Assembly (NCBI GenBank): GCA_947589165.1
Contig: CANQCH010000068.1
Location: 1-6,073, forward strand
DNA length: 6,073 nucleotides
DNA from: an uncultured Bacilli bacterium
GTDB taxonomy: Bacteria > Bacillota_I > Bacilli_A > RF39 > UBA660
Direction: 5' to 3'
The notes under the pieces were generated by a model. It saw only the letters and a list, made by a program, of their open reading frames with translations, was not told the origin of the DNA and made no database searches. Position numbers and translations under genes: made by a program. Below are positions 1-5,680 of this stretch, piece by piece; the first letter of the stretch is position 1; each line of letters opens with the position of its first letter.

Positions 1-23
1 TCTTTAATTACATTTAAATTCAT
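1..23 (-). CDS. Start of a downstream gene, possibly veg (partial)
   Basis: An ATG (positions 23-21) lies 3 nt after the yabG stop and opens a frame reading MNLNVIK before the window ends. A weak GAGA ribosome-binding site sits within the last yabG codons, so this gene would be translationally close to yabG. In Bacillus subtilis yabG is followed by veg, so a Veg-family protein is a reasonable guess from gene order alone. Seven residues are far too few to recognise a family, and the identity is inference. Confidence 0.4.
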
Positions 24-26
24 TTT

Positions 27-800
27 TTATCTCGGATACCCCACATACATTAAACCATTGCTGACTAAACCACCCATACCATCTTTTCCATATTTAGTTT
101 TATCTAGTAAATCCACAATATCTATTTCTTTACTACGTTCCGTTAGGGCAATTGTACTTGCAATAATGGCGGGATCTAGGGTATGAATATTAACGCGTTT
201 AGGACTAGAAGCAAAATTAGCGCCCGCTTTAATCAATTCTTCATAATCACTTTGACAAGCCCCCGCGATAATTACTAACTTTTCATGACTCTTTTCATAT
301 TTGCGCGCCACTTTGACCGCCTTGACAAAATAAGCCGAGTTTTTATAATTATTAATGTCATTAATATCGCCTTTTTTCTTATAATATGCATCATGCCCCG
401 TGATGATTAAAATATCTGGTTTATATTCCACCAAAAGTTGCATTAATTGTTCATAAATATTTTTTTCATTTATTTTTTTGCCAATCGCCATAATGCCATT
501 TTTCTTATAAAATTTTAGGCATCTCGTTAAATACTCTTCATCACCATCGATGTGTAAAACCTTGGGGGGTAAATAAAAAAAATCAGAGCGCTCTAAAGTA
601 TCAGTTTCTAGTTCAACGTCAAATTCTTCTTCCTTATTTTTTTCATTATAAGGATTTAAATCTTCCATAGGACTATCAGCGTATAATCGTTCTTCGATTC
701 CTTTTAAATAAAAGACGCCATTTTTAATATTAACTACTTTAAAAACCATATCGTTATGATAACTTTCTCTTGTTACTAAATCGCCTTTTTTAATATCCAT
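27..800 (-). CDS. yabG: Sporulation-specific cysteine protease YabG
   Basis: This is a 257-residue protein of the YabG family (MEROPS U57), a mother-cell protease that trims spore coat proteins during coat maturation. The N-terminus (MDIKKGDLVTRESY, then an ERLYADSPMEDL stretch at about 37-48) matches the small N-terminal module of YabG. The C-terminal half carries the expected catalytic pair: His136 in ITGHD and Cys182 in AGACQSD, 46 residues apart, as I recall for the B. subtilis enzyme. The conserved ASSPKRVNIH-LDP and C-terminal GMGGLVSNGLMYVGYPR motifs are present. The start at 800 is preferred because it has a GGTGA site 8 nt upstream (809-813). The frame stays open to 905, but those 35 codons run through the terminator at 831-859 and are not YabG-like. 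The gene is complete and appears functional, although its upstream region has been replaced down to 26 nt before the ATG. Confidence 0.93.
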   Translation of the reverse strand: MDIKKGDLVTRESYHNDMVFKVVNIKNGVFYLKGIEERLYADSPMEDLNPYNEKNKEEEFDVELETDTLERSDFFYLPPKVLHIDGDEEYLTRCLKFYKKNGIMAIGKKINEKNIYEQLMQLLVEYKPDILIITGHDAYYKKKGDINDINNYKNSAYFVKAVKVARKYEKSHEKLVIIAGACQSDYEELIKAGANFASSPKRVNIHTLDPAIIASTIALTERSKEIDIVDLLDKTKYGKDGMGGLVSNGLMYVGYPR

Positions 801-826
801 TAAATGATTCACCAATAAATTATATG
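760..826. repeat. 67-bp direct repeat, copy A (yabG 5' end)
   Basis: This segment matches 4977-5043 in direct orientation at 66 of 67 positions. The only mismatch is G783 versus A5000, a synonymous GGC/GGT change in the Gly6 codon. It spans the first 13-14 yabG codons and 26 nt upstream, including GGTGA and a CATATAAT element. The match ends sharply at 826/5043, and at 760/4977 apart from ATG beyond a 1-nt gap. Confidence 0.95.
809..826 (-). promoter_or_regulatory. yabG ribosome-binding site and remnant -10-like element
   Basis: Read on the minus strand, CATATAAT (819-826) is followed by GGTGA (809-813), then 8 nt to the ATG. CATATAAT is close to the CATA-type -10 element of mother-cell sigma factors (SigE/SigK), which would suit yabG, but no matching -35 is visible. 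The identity with 4977-5043 ends exactly at the C of CATATAAT, so any ancestral -35 region is no longer upstream of this copy. Promoter activity is inference; the ribosome-binding site is solid. Confidence 0.45.
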
Positions 827-830
827 TAAT

Positions 831-859
831 AAAAAGAAAAAAAGCACTTAGCATGCTTT
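831..859 (-). terminator. Intrinsic terminator after the ABC operon
   Basis: On the minus strand AAAGCA (859-854) pairs with TGCTTT (846-841) around a 7-nt loop, followed by TTTTCTTTTT (840-831). The 6-bp stem is modest but the T-tract is long. It lies about 108 nt after the last permease stop and 31 nt before the yabG ATG, so it should separate the operon from yabG. Confidence 0.7.
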
Positions 860-966
860 CAGACTGTTGATAAACTACATTTTTAATAAAAACAAAATTT
901 GACAATTCTAAAAATAGAAGAATAAGTTAGTAATATGTTTATCTTTTTGTATTTTTTCTTTTATAT

Positions 967-1758
967 TTAGTTATTAATTACTTCCAAAATATTATCTTTT
1001 TTCGTAAACATAAGATTTAAAATAATATTTACCATTAAGATTAAAAAAGTAACAACTATTCCCAAAAAATTAATATGAAAAATACTAATGCTTTTCATAA
1101 AATTTGCTATAAAAGATTTATTTAAAATAATAATTACATTTTTGATAAAAAAGAATGTAATGAAAGATAGTCCAATGCTAAATAATAAGATTATTAAAAA
1201 TCTTATCATAATAATAAATAATATTCTAATATCATTAAAACCAATTATTTTAAATAATAATATATTTTTTTTATCATTTAAAAATATATTCTTTATTAAA
1301 AAAGACAAAATAATGAAGCTAATTATAATTACGGTAATTTTTATAATGTTAAAAATTAGTATGCTTTTCTTTATAATATTTATTTCCTCATTTTTTGCAT
1401 TGCCATCTGGAATACCATTAATTTTGTTCCTATCTAAATATTTAATAAACTTTTGTGTATCTTTGTAGGATTTTAATGTAATAGTATAATATCCATTATT
1501 ATCAAATGAGTCTATATCCTCCTGAATATTTTCAAAATCAAATTTAGTTTTTAAAATATCAATATCATGTTCATTAATATTATATAGATAATACGTTCTG
1601 TTTTCTTTATAAATACCATATTTTTCATTAATATTAAAATCAAAAAACGCAGATATGATTTGAAATGCAGTAATAACTACCATAATCATAAAAATAAGTA
1701 ATATGTAGATTAAATTGATTTTTTTGTTTTTAAAAAATGCCTTAATGATGCTACTCAT
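967..1758 (-). CDS. ABC transporter permease 2, small FtsX/MacB-like
   Basis: This 263-residue membrane protein has the 1+3 topology of FtsX/MacB-type permeases: TM1 about 15-38, an extracytoplasmic segment about 40-130, then TM2 132-159, TM3 179-207 and TM4 229-251. The cytoplasmic stretch KNILLFKIIGFNDIRI (about 164-179) resembles the coupling segment before TM3 that contacts the ATPase, and the first permease has an equivalent one. The chosen ATG at 1758 has a GGAG site only 3 nt upstream and overlaps the first permease by 8 nt, implying coupled translation. A TTG at 1767 would add three residues but lacks a ribosome-binding site. The external domain is short for the family. It presumably pairs with the larger permease and ATPase as a heteromeric transporter. 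The substrate is unknown. Confidence 0.78.
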   Translation of the reverse strand: MSSIIKAFFKNKKINLIYILLIFMIMVVITAFQIISAFFDFNINEKYGIYKENRTYYLYNINEHDIDILKTKFDFENIQEDIDSFDNNGYYTITLKSYKDTQKFIKYLDRNKINGIPDGNAKNEEINIIKKSILIFNIIKITVIIISFIILSFLIKNIFLNDKKNILLFKIIGFNDIRILFIIMIRFLIILLFSIGLSFITFFFIKNVIIILNKSFIANFMKSISIFHINFLGIVVTFLILMVNIILNLMFTKKDNILEVINN

Positions 1759-2980
1759 AATCTCCAACTTTATTAATATCTATTAAGATATTTATAATTG
1801 ATACAAACAATAAAATGAATGTAATTATTATAAAATATTTAAAATCAAATACTAATCGGTATTTACGTAACAAAAATGGATAATAATTTAACACCAAATA
1901 AGCTATGGCGCATATAATTACTGAAGCTATAATACCTACTATAATACAAAAAACATTTTTTACTATATTAGATAAAATATAAACTTTTCTTCTTTCGTTT
2001 TTGTTGTAACCAAGAATCTTTAAAAAATTATAATATTCTTCATTTTCGGTATAATCCTTTTCTAAAATTAAAAAATTAAATAGAAAAACTACTGTAATAA
2101 TCAAAATACATATTATATTCATTTCTATATTAAATTTATTTACACCTTCTCGATCCACAACACCCAAAAATTCAAAATAAAAGTCTTTACTCTTAAGTTC
2201 ATTCTTCACATAGTTTACATGATCAGCCTTATCTATTTCAACAATAAAACCTTGGCTTTTTTGAAATTCATAATTACTAATTCCGCCATCAGCAACCTCA
2301 TCTTTATAATTATTAATGGCGATAGTTGTCATAAATTTCTTATTAGCATAACAGATATTTTCATCAACACTATAATCACTATTCTTATATAATCCAATTA
2401 ATTTAGGTTGTATTGTAAATGTATAATTATCGGATTTTGTAGTATAGTATTTATCACCATAATATGTAAAATTAATTTTTTTATTTAGATAACTTCTTAT
2501 ATTAAATTTTTCACTACTAGAATATTTTTCTATTTCATTTATACTATTTGTTGGATAAAAATTTACTGGACATATTAAATAATAATTATCATCATCAGGA
2601 AAATTTGTTCCCTCAACAATTTCCGGTAAGGTATCATTAGTTGCATTAAATACCCAAATATCACCCGACAAAGAGGTGGTTTTAAAATCATCTGTTTGTA
2701 ACCCATATTGGAATTCTGGAACATAGGATATGTTATTGATATATTTTATTTCTTCTAATTCTTCCTTAATTTTTTCTAAATCTTTATTATCTTCTTTGCT
2801 AACAAGCATAGTCCTATAGTATATTTCGTCTTGCATTTCGTTTTTTATATAACTATTTTGCGATGCCATATAAACGCTTATAATAAAAACTGCACTTATC
2901 GCTATACCAATAGCTAAAATACTTAAAATATTTGATTTTTTTCTTAATTGAAATTTTACTAAATCAATATAATTTTTCAT
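1751..2980 (-). CDS. ABC transporter permease 1, FtsX/MacB-like with large extracellular domain
   Basis: This 409-residue protein has TM1 at about 17-39, a large extracytoplasmic domain (about 40-283) resembling the periplasmic core domain of MacB-type permeases, then TM2 about 285-306, TM3 about 334-364 and TM4 about 382-402. The cytoplasmic segment YYNFLKILGYNKNERRKVYI (about 316-335) fits the conserved coupling region of FtsX permeases. Its ATG overlaps the ATPase stop as ATGA, with a good AGAGGTG site 5 nt upstream, so it is co-translated with the ATPase gene. Such permeases usually use ATP hydrolysis for mechanotransmission, extruding or detaching peptides, antibiotics or lipids at the outer membrane face. 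The family assignment rests on topology, the coupling segment and gene context. The substrate is not predictable. Confidence 0.82.
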   Translation of the reverse strand: MKNYIDLVKFQLRKKSNILSILAIGIAISAVFIISVYMASQNSYIKNEMQDEIYYRTMLVSKEDNKDLEKIKEELEEIKYINNISYVPEFQYGLQTDDFKTTSLSGDIWVFNATNDTLPEIVEGTNFPDDDNYYLICPVNFYPTNSINEIEKYSSSEKFNIRSYLNKKINFTYYGDKYYTTKSDNYTFTIQPKLIGLYKNSDYSVDENICYANKKFMTTIAINNYKDEVADGGISNYEFQKSQGFIVEIDKADHVNYVKNELKSKDFYFEFLGVVDREGVNKFNIEMNIICILIITVVFLFNFLILEKDYTENEEYYNFLKILGYNKNERRKVYILSNIVKNVFCIIVGIIASVIICAIAYLVLNYYPFLLRKYRLVFDFKYFIIITFILLFVSIINILIDINKVGDYE

Positions 2981-3651
2981 TTTGACACCTCTTTTAATTG
3001 GCAGTTTTCTAATAATAGTATTTTATCAGCATATTTTCTTACTCTATCATCATGAGTAACAATAATAACACATCTTTTATCCTTTGCTATTTCTTTTAAT
3101 ATTTTCATAATATTTTCAGCGTTTTTGGAATCTAAAGCCCCTGTTGGTTCGTCTGCCAAAATGATATGCGGATTATTAGCCAAAGCTCTAGCAATTGCCA
3201 CTCTTTGCTGTTCCCCACCTGATAATTCTTTTGGAAAATGTTTTTCTCTATTTTCTAAACCAACCATTTTTAATAATTTATACGCGTTTTCAATTCTTTC
3301 ATTTTTAGCCATTTTCTTATTTAAAAATGTTGGTAACATTACATTTTCATAAGCATTCATGTAAGGATTTAAATAATAGGATTGAAATATAAAACCAATT
3401 TCTTTATTCCTTATACTAGCTTTAGCATTTTCATTGGCATTTTTAATATCTATATTATTTATCACTATATCTCCGCTATCATATGGTAAAAGTAATCCCA
3501 TAATTTCCATTAATGTTGTTTTTCCAGAGCCGCTATTTCCCATAATACAATATAGATTACTTGTTTCAAAATTATAGGAAACATTTTTCAAAATCTCAAT
3601 TTCTTTTTTATTCTTATGATAAGATTTATTAATTTTTTTAATTTTTAACAT
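2977..3651 (-). CDS. ABC transporter ATP-binding protein, MacB/LolD/BceA type
   Basis: This 224-residue ATPase is complete. It has Walker A GNSGSGKTT (38-46), a Q-loop at Gln90 followed by SYYLNPYMNAYENVMLP, the signature LSGGEQQR (143-150), Walker B IILADE with Asp167 and Glu168, the D-loop region GALDS and the switch His200 in VTHD. The FIFQSYYLNP and ADEPTGALDS wording is typical of the LolD/MacB/BceA/YxdL clade that drives FtsX-like permeases. The ATG at 3651 is preferred: the protein then begins MLKIKKINKSY as usual, with AGGA 11 nt upstream. An ATG at 3663 would add four residues but lies right against that site. It is the first gene of the operon and overlaps permease 1 by 4 nt. The identification of class is firm; the transported substrate is unknown. 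Confidence 0.95.
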   Translation of the reverse strand: MLKIKKINKSYHKNKKEIEILKNVSYNFETSNLYCIMGNSGSGKTTLMEIMGLLLPYDSGDIVINNIDIKNANENAKASIRNKEIGFIFQSYYLNPYMNAYENVMLPTFLNKKMAKNERIENAYKLLKMVGLENREKHFPKELSGGEQQRVAIARALANNPHIILADEPTGALDSKNAENIMKILKEIAKDKRCVIIVTHDDRVRKYADKILLLENCQLKEVSK

Positions 3652-3722
3652 GCCATAACACATCCTATCTCGTTACAATCTTTAACAATTATTGATTACT
3701 TACTTTTTGGTTCATCATTCGT

Positions 3723-3751
3723 ACTACATTGCAACTTAATTTTCTTTCCAA
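3723..3751 (-). promoter_or_regulatory. Weak candidate promoter for the ABC operon
   Basis: The 128-nt gap between the regulator's terminator and the ATPase gene must hold the operon promoter if the terminator works. The best pair I find is TTGGAA (3751-3746), a 17-nt spacer and TGTAGT (3728-3723), giving a leader of roughly 65-70 nt. The -10 matches only 4 of 6 consensus positions. A weak box might suit a regulated promoter, but this is tentative. Confidence 0.25.
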
Positions 3752-3779
3752 CTGGAATATAACATTTTTTAAAAGAATT

Positions 3780-3799
3780 AAAAAGAGCCGATTAGGCTC
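3780..3799 (-). terminator. Intrinsic terminator overlapping the regulator stop codon
   Basis: On the minus strand GAGCC (3799-3795), a 5-nt loop TAATC and GGCTC (3789-3785) are followed by TTTTT (3784-3780). The stem begins within the regulator's TGA stop. It is compact and GC-rich in an AT-rich region, so it should make the regulator gene monocistronic and require a separate operon promoter, or attenuate read-through into the ABC genes. Confidence 0.8.
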
Positions 3800-4898
3800 A
3801 TTTAAATGATGCATCAATAATACACCAAAATTCATCAACAATATTGCAAATATTTTGTTGTTGCTCATCACATAAAAGTTCATTTATATTAATATTTGAT
3901 AAATTATTTACTTTATTGTCATCCACCCCATTATAATCTAAAATTGCATTATCCAAGTATAACATCCATTCTTCAGTTATTTTTTTACTATCTTTTTTTA
4001 CTATTATTAAATTTGCATCAAGTATATACATTATTTCATATTTATTATTTTCATTATTATAATTAAATACATAGGCATCATCTTTTACTTTATAATTTTC
4101 TTTTATGTTGCTAACCAAATTATCAAAATTATTATAATAATCACTAGATATAATTTTATTTGATTCATTTACTATATTTTTATCTTTTAATTTAATAAAA
4201 ATATCATTTACAAAATCCTTTTCAAAATGTAATTTTATGGTATCAGTTGTGTCTATAGTTGAGATTTCCAAATACACGTTTTTTATATTATTTAATATAT
4301 TCTCATCAAAATATTCGTTATAGCCTACGTAGTCAACGATTTTAATATTTGAATCTGTAGTAGTATAAATATTCTTCTCTTTATTATTGCTATCAATATA
4401 GTACAATCGTAATTTTTTAAGTTGATCAATATTTAAAGTGTCTATATTGAAAAATATTTTATAATTTGTTTTAACAAAAATACCTTCAACTAATGAATAT
4501 TCTTCTGAATTTCCGGTTATAGTGTAAACCTGAATTGATTTATAGTTTGTAATTAAATAATATAGTAAAAATGAAACTAGTGTAACAAATAACAAAATAA
4601 TTAATCCTAATATAATTTTTATACCTCTTTTTTTTGATTTATATAAATCTAATGATACATTATTTATATCATTTTTATTATTTTTATTAATTCTCTCTCC
4701 ATAAAAGATTTCATCGATTGAAACGTCAAATATTTCTCTTAATCTATTTAAACTGGTTGGATCAGGTATATTAATGCCTCTCTCCCATTTACTAACTGCT
4801 GTTCTACTTATTGGTATCATACTAGCTAATTTTTCTTGAGTATAATTTTTTTCTTTTCGTAAACTAGTAATAAAACTTGCTATTTTATCAGGGCGCAT
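3798..4898 (-). CDS. Membrane-anchored XRE-family transcriptional regulator with extracellular domain
   Basis: This 366-residue protein begins with an XRE/Cro-CI helix-turn-helix (about 5-62; LRKEKNYTQEKLASMI followed by ISRTAVSKWERGINIPD is classic). A basic linker (KSKKRG, 88-93) leads to one membrane helix at about 94-117, and about 250 residues lie outside the cell. The outer part is Asn/Lys/Ile-rich, I do not recognise it, and it has three cysteines near its end (343, 351, 359). The architecture suggests a one-component sensor that reads an extracytoplasmic signal and controls itself and/or the adjacent ABC operon; this is inference from layout. The ATG at 4898 has AGAGGTG 6 nt upstream; a GTG at 4907 lies inside that site and is rejected. 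It could instead respond to transporter state or membrane stress. Base use is extremely AT-rich (about 15% GC in the line at 4021). Confidence 0.85.
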   Translation of the reverse strand: MRPDKIASFITSLRKEKNYTQEKLASMIPISRTAVSKWERGINIPDPTSLNRLREIFDVSIDEIFYGERINKNNKNDINNVSLDLYKSKKRGIKIILGLIILLFVTLVSFLLYYLITNYKSIQVYTITGNSEEYSLVEGIFVKTNYKIFFNIDTLNIDQLKKLRLYYIDSNNKEKNIYTTTDSNIKIVDYVGYNEYFDENILNNIKNVYLEISTIDTTDTIKLHFEKDFVNDIFIKLKDKNIVNESNKIISSDYYNNFDNLVSNIKENYKVKDDAYVFNYNNENNKYEIMYILDANLIIVKKDSKKITEEWMLYLDNAILDYNGVDDNKVNNLSNININELLCDEQQQNICNIVDEFWCIIDASFK

Positions 4899-4917
4899 AA
4901 TTTTCACCTCTAATAAA

Positions 4918-4953
4918 ATAATACCATAAATTATGTTATGTTTTATAATTTAT
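4918..4953 (-). promoter_or_regulatory. Extended -10 promoter and candidate operator of the regulator gene
   Basis: On the minus strand TGGTATTAT (4926-4918) is an extended -10 element, with a start site expected near 4911 and a leader of only about 13 nt. No good -35 is visible. An inverted repeat with perfect 9-bp arms, ATAAATTAT (4926-4934) and ATAATTTAT (4945-4953), spaced by 10 nt, covers the -35 region and touches the TG. The arm centres are 19 bp apart, near two helical turns, as expected for a dimeric helix-turn-helix protein, so autorepression is plausible. In such AT-rich DNA chance is a real alternative. Confidence 0.5.
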
Positions 4954-4960
4954 TGCTTAA

Positions 4961-5017
4961 TTAAAACATTTGAATGTAACTTTCTCTTGTTACTAAATCA
5001 CCTTTTTTAATATCCAT
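4961..5017 (-). pseudogene. yabG 5' fragment (18-codon remnant)
   Basis: The ATG at 5017 with its GGTGA site starts MDIKKGDLVTRESY, identical to residues 1-14 of the intact YabG encoded at 27-800. It then diverges as IQMF and stops at TAA (4961-4963). It is a truncated copy left at the cassette boundary, with no catalytic residues. It might still be translated as an 18-residue peptide ahead of the regulator gene, but a function is not supported. Confidence 0.85.
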
Positions 5018-5043
5018 TAAATGATTCACCAATAAATTATATG
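4977..5043. repeat. 67-bp direct repeat, copy B (yabG 5' end)
   Basis: This is the direct copy of 760-826, with one mismatch. Copy B lies immediately after the lipoprotein terminator, which suggests that its upstream side is the ancestral context of yabG. The CATATAAT element (5036-5043) and GGTGA (5026-5030) are intact here, so a functional yabG promoter could now point at the regulator gene. Confidence 0.95.
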
Positions 5044-5073
5044 CCAAAAGAAAAAGACTAATAACTAGTCTTT
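5043..5073 (-). terminator. Intrinsic terminator after the lipoprotein gene
   Basis: On the minus strand AAAGACTA (5073-5066), a 5-nt loop and TAGTCTTT (5060-5053) form a perfect 8-bp stem followed by TTCTTTT-rich sequence down to about 5046. It lies about 35 nt after the lipoprotein stop and directly abuts the yabG start-region copy. Confidence 0.85.
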
Positions 5074-5108
5074 AACCATATTTCATTATCAGCAAACCAT
5101 GAAGAACT

Positions 5109-5582
5109 TTATTTTTCTTCTATTTGGCAAGTGATAACTGATGACTCTGTTGAACTATTTTCCAATTGTTTTTTTAATTCATCAATAGGGGTATTTTTTT
5201 GATCTTTATCTACTAATTTATCAACATCAATTTCCATATTAGCGGTAAATGTATCACCGTCTAGTTTAGCATCACAACTTTTTAAAGGTGCATCAGTATG
5301 TTCACTACAAAGAGTAGATAAATCTTTAGCTTCTTTTATTTTTTGGACAAAACTATTTTGTAAATCATCTAAGTTAGAAATAAGTCTCATAGTCGCTTTA
5401 GAAAAACTTTTACCTTCGCTATCATATATAAAACGCACTTCATCAATTATATCTCTATTATAGTGCGAATATGAGCAAGTTAAAACTTTATTTTTAGTTT
5501 TTTCTTCCTTTACTTCTTTACCACAACCAGTAACCACTAATAACAAACCCATACATATCATAATTGTTAAATATTTTTTCAT
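5109..5582 (-). CDS. Small uncharacterised lipoprotein
   Basis: This 157-residue protein has a textbook lipoprotein signal: MKKYLTI, a hydrophobic core and the lipobox VVTGC with Cys20 as lipidation site. It should be anchored on the outer face of the membrane. The mature part is charged and has four cysteines (36, 92, 103, 152) that could form two disulfides. The predicted pattern is mixed alpha/beta, with strands such as DEVRFIYDSEGKSF and FTANMEIDVD. The size and layout recall the YehR/DUF1307 family of small Gram-positive lipoproteins, but I cannot confirm membership. The start is secure: AAGGAGG lies 5 nt before the ATG. The gene is monocistronic or last in its unit, being followed by a strong terminator. 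No functional link to its neighbours is evident. Confidence 0.85.
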   Translation of the reverse strand: MKKYLTIMICMGLLLVVTGCGKEVKEEKTKNKVLTCSYSHYNRDIIDEVRFIYDSEGKSFSKATMRLISNLDDLQNSFVQKIKEAKDLSTLCSEHTDAPLKSCDAKLDGDTFTANMEIDVDKLVDKDQKNTPIDELKKQLENSSTESSVITCQIEEK

Positions 5583-5650
5583 TTTTCCTCCTTCATTTAA
5601 CTTATTCGGATTTTATTACTTCTCTTTTAAATGGTATCCTTGAACAGCAT

Positions 5651-5680
5651 CAAAAAACGGGCTATTTTATTCACTATACC
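5651..5680 (-). terminator. Weak possible terminator at the end of the upstream gene
   Basis: GGTAT (5680-5676) can pair with ATAGCC (5666-5661) with one bulged base, followed by CGTTTTTT (5659-5652). It overlaps the stop of the upstream gene. The stem is short and bulged, so transcription may continue into the lipoprotein gene. Confidence 0.25.

Larger units (their letters stand above)
827..4976. mobile_element. Putative inserted regulator/ABC-transporter cassette
   Basis: About 4.15 kb lies between two 67-bp direct copies of the yabG start region. It contains a regulator gene with promoter and terminator, then a three-gene ABC operon with its own terminator, and nothing else. In hand-counted 60-nt lines GC is about 15-18% in the regulator and permeases (starting 1141, 2521, 4021), against about 32-42% in yabG (starting 121, 241, 481) and 28-45% beyond copy B (starting 5281, 5881). 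The ATPase is an exception (42% in the line at 3181). There is no integrase or transposase and I see no terminal inverted repeats, so the mechanism is unknown. A scar of non-transpositional recombination is equally possible. Confidence 0.5.

Noticed and set aside
1088..1468. 126-codon plus-strand open frame
   Set aside because: It lies antisense within the permease 2 gene, which has clear membrane topology and operon context; the plus-strand product is low-complexity Ile/Asn/Lys/Phe from AT-rich DNA.
3125..3352. 75-codon plus-strand open frame
   Set aside because: It is antisense to the conserved Walker B and signature region of the ATPase; no ribosome-binding site or protein-like pattern supports it.
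3652..3779. Riboswitch or leader-peptide attenuator before the ABC operon
   Set aside because: Only very short frames (such as MLYSSWKEN) without ribosome-binding sites and no convincing alternative hairpins were found.
3696..3794. An open stretch in the regulator's own frame after its stop (ending KIKLQCSTNDEPKSK before TAA)
   Set aside because: It looks mildly protein-like and could be a decayed C-terminal extension, but two stops (TGA, TAA) and the terminator hairpin separate it from the gene, and it has no start codon of its own.
3689..3883. 64-codon minus-strand frame overlapping the regulator 3' end
   Set aside because: It is out of frame with the regulator, crosses a strong terminator and has no convincing start signal.
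827..4976. A transposon or insertion sequence with its own recombinase
   Set aside because: All substantial frames are accounted for by regulator and transporter genes; no transposase, integrase or terminal inverted repeat is visible, so only a cassette of unknown mobility is claimed.
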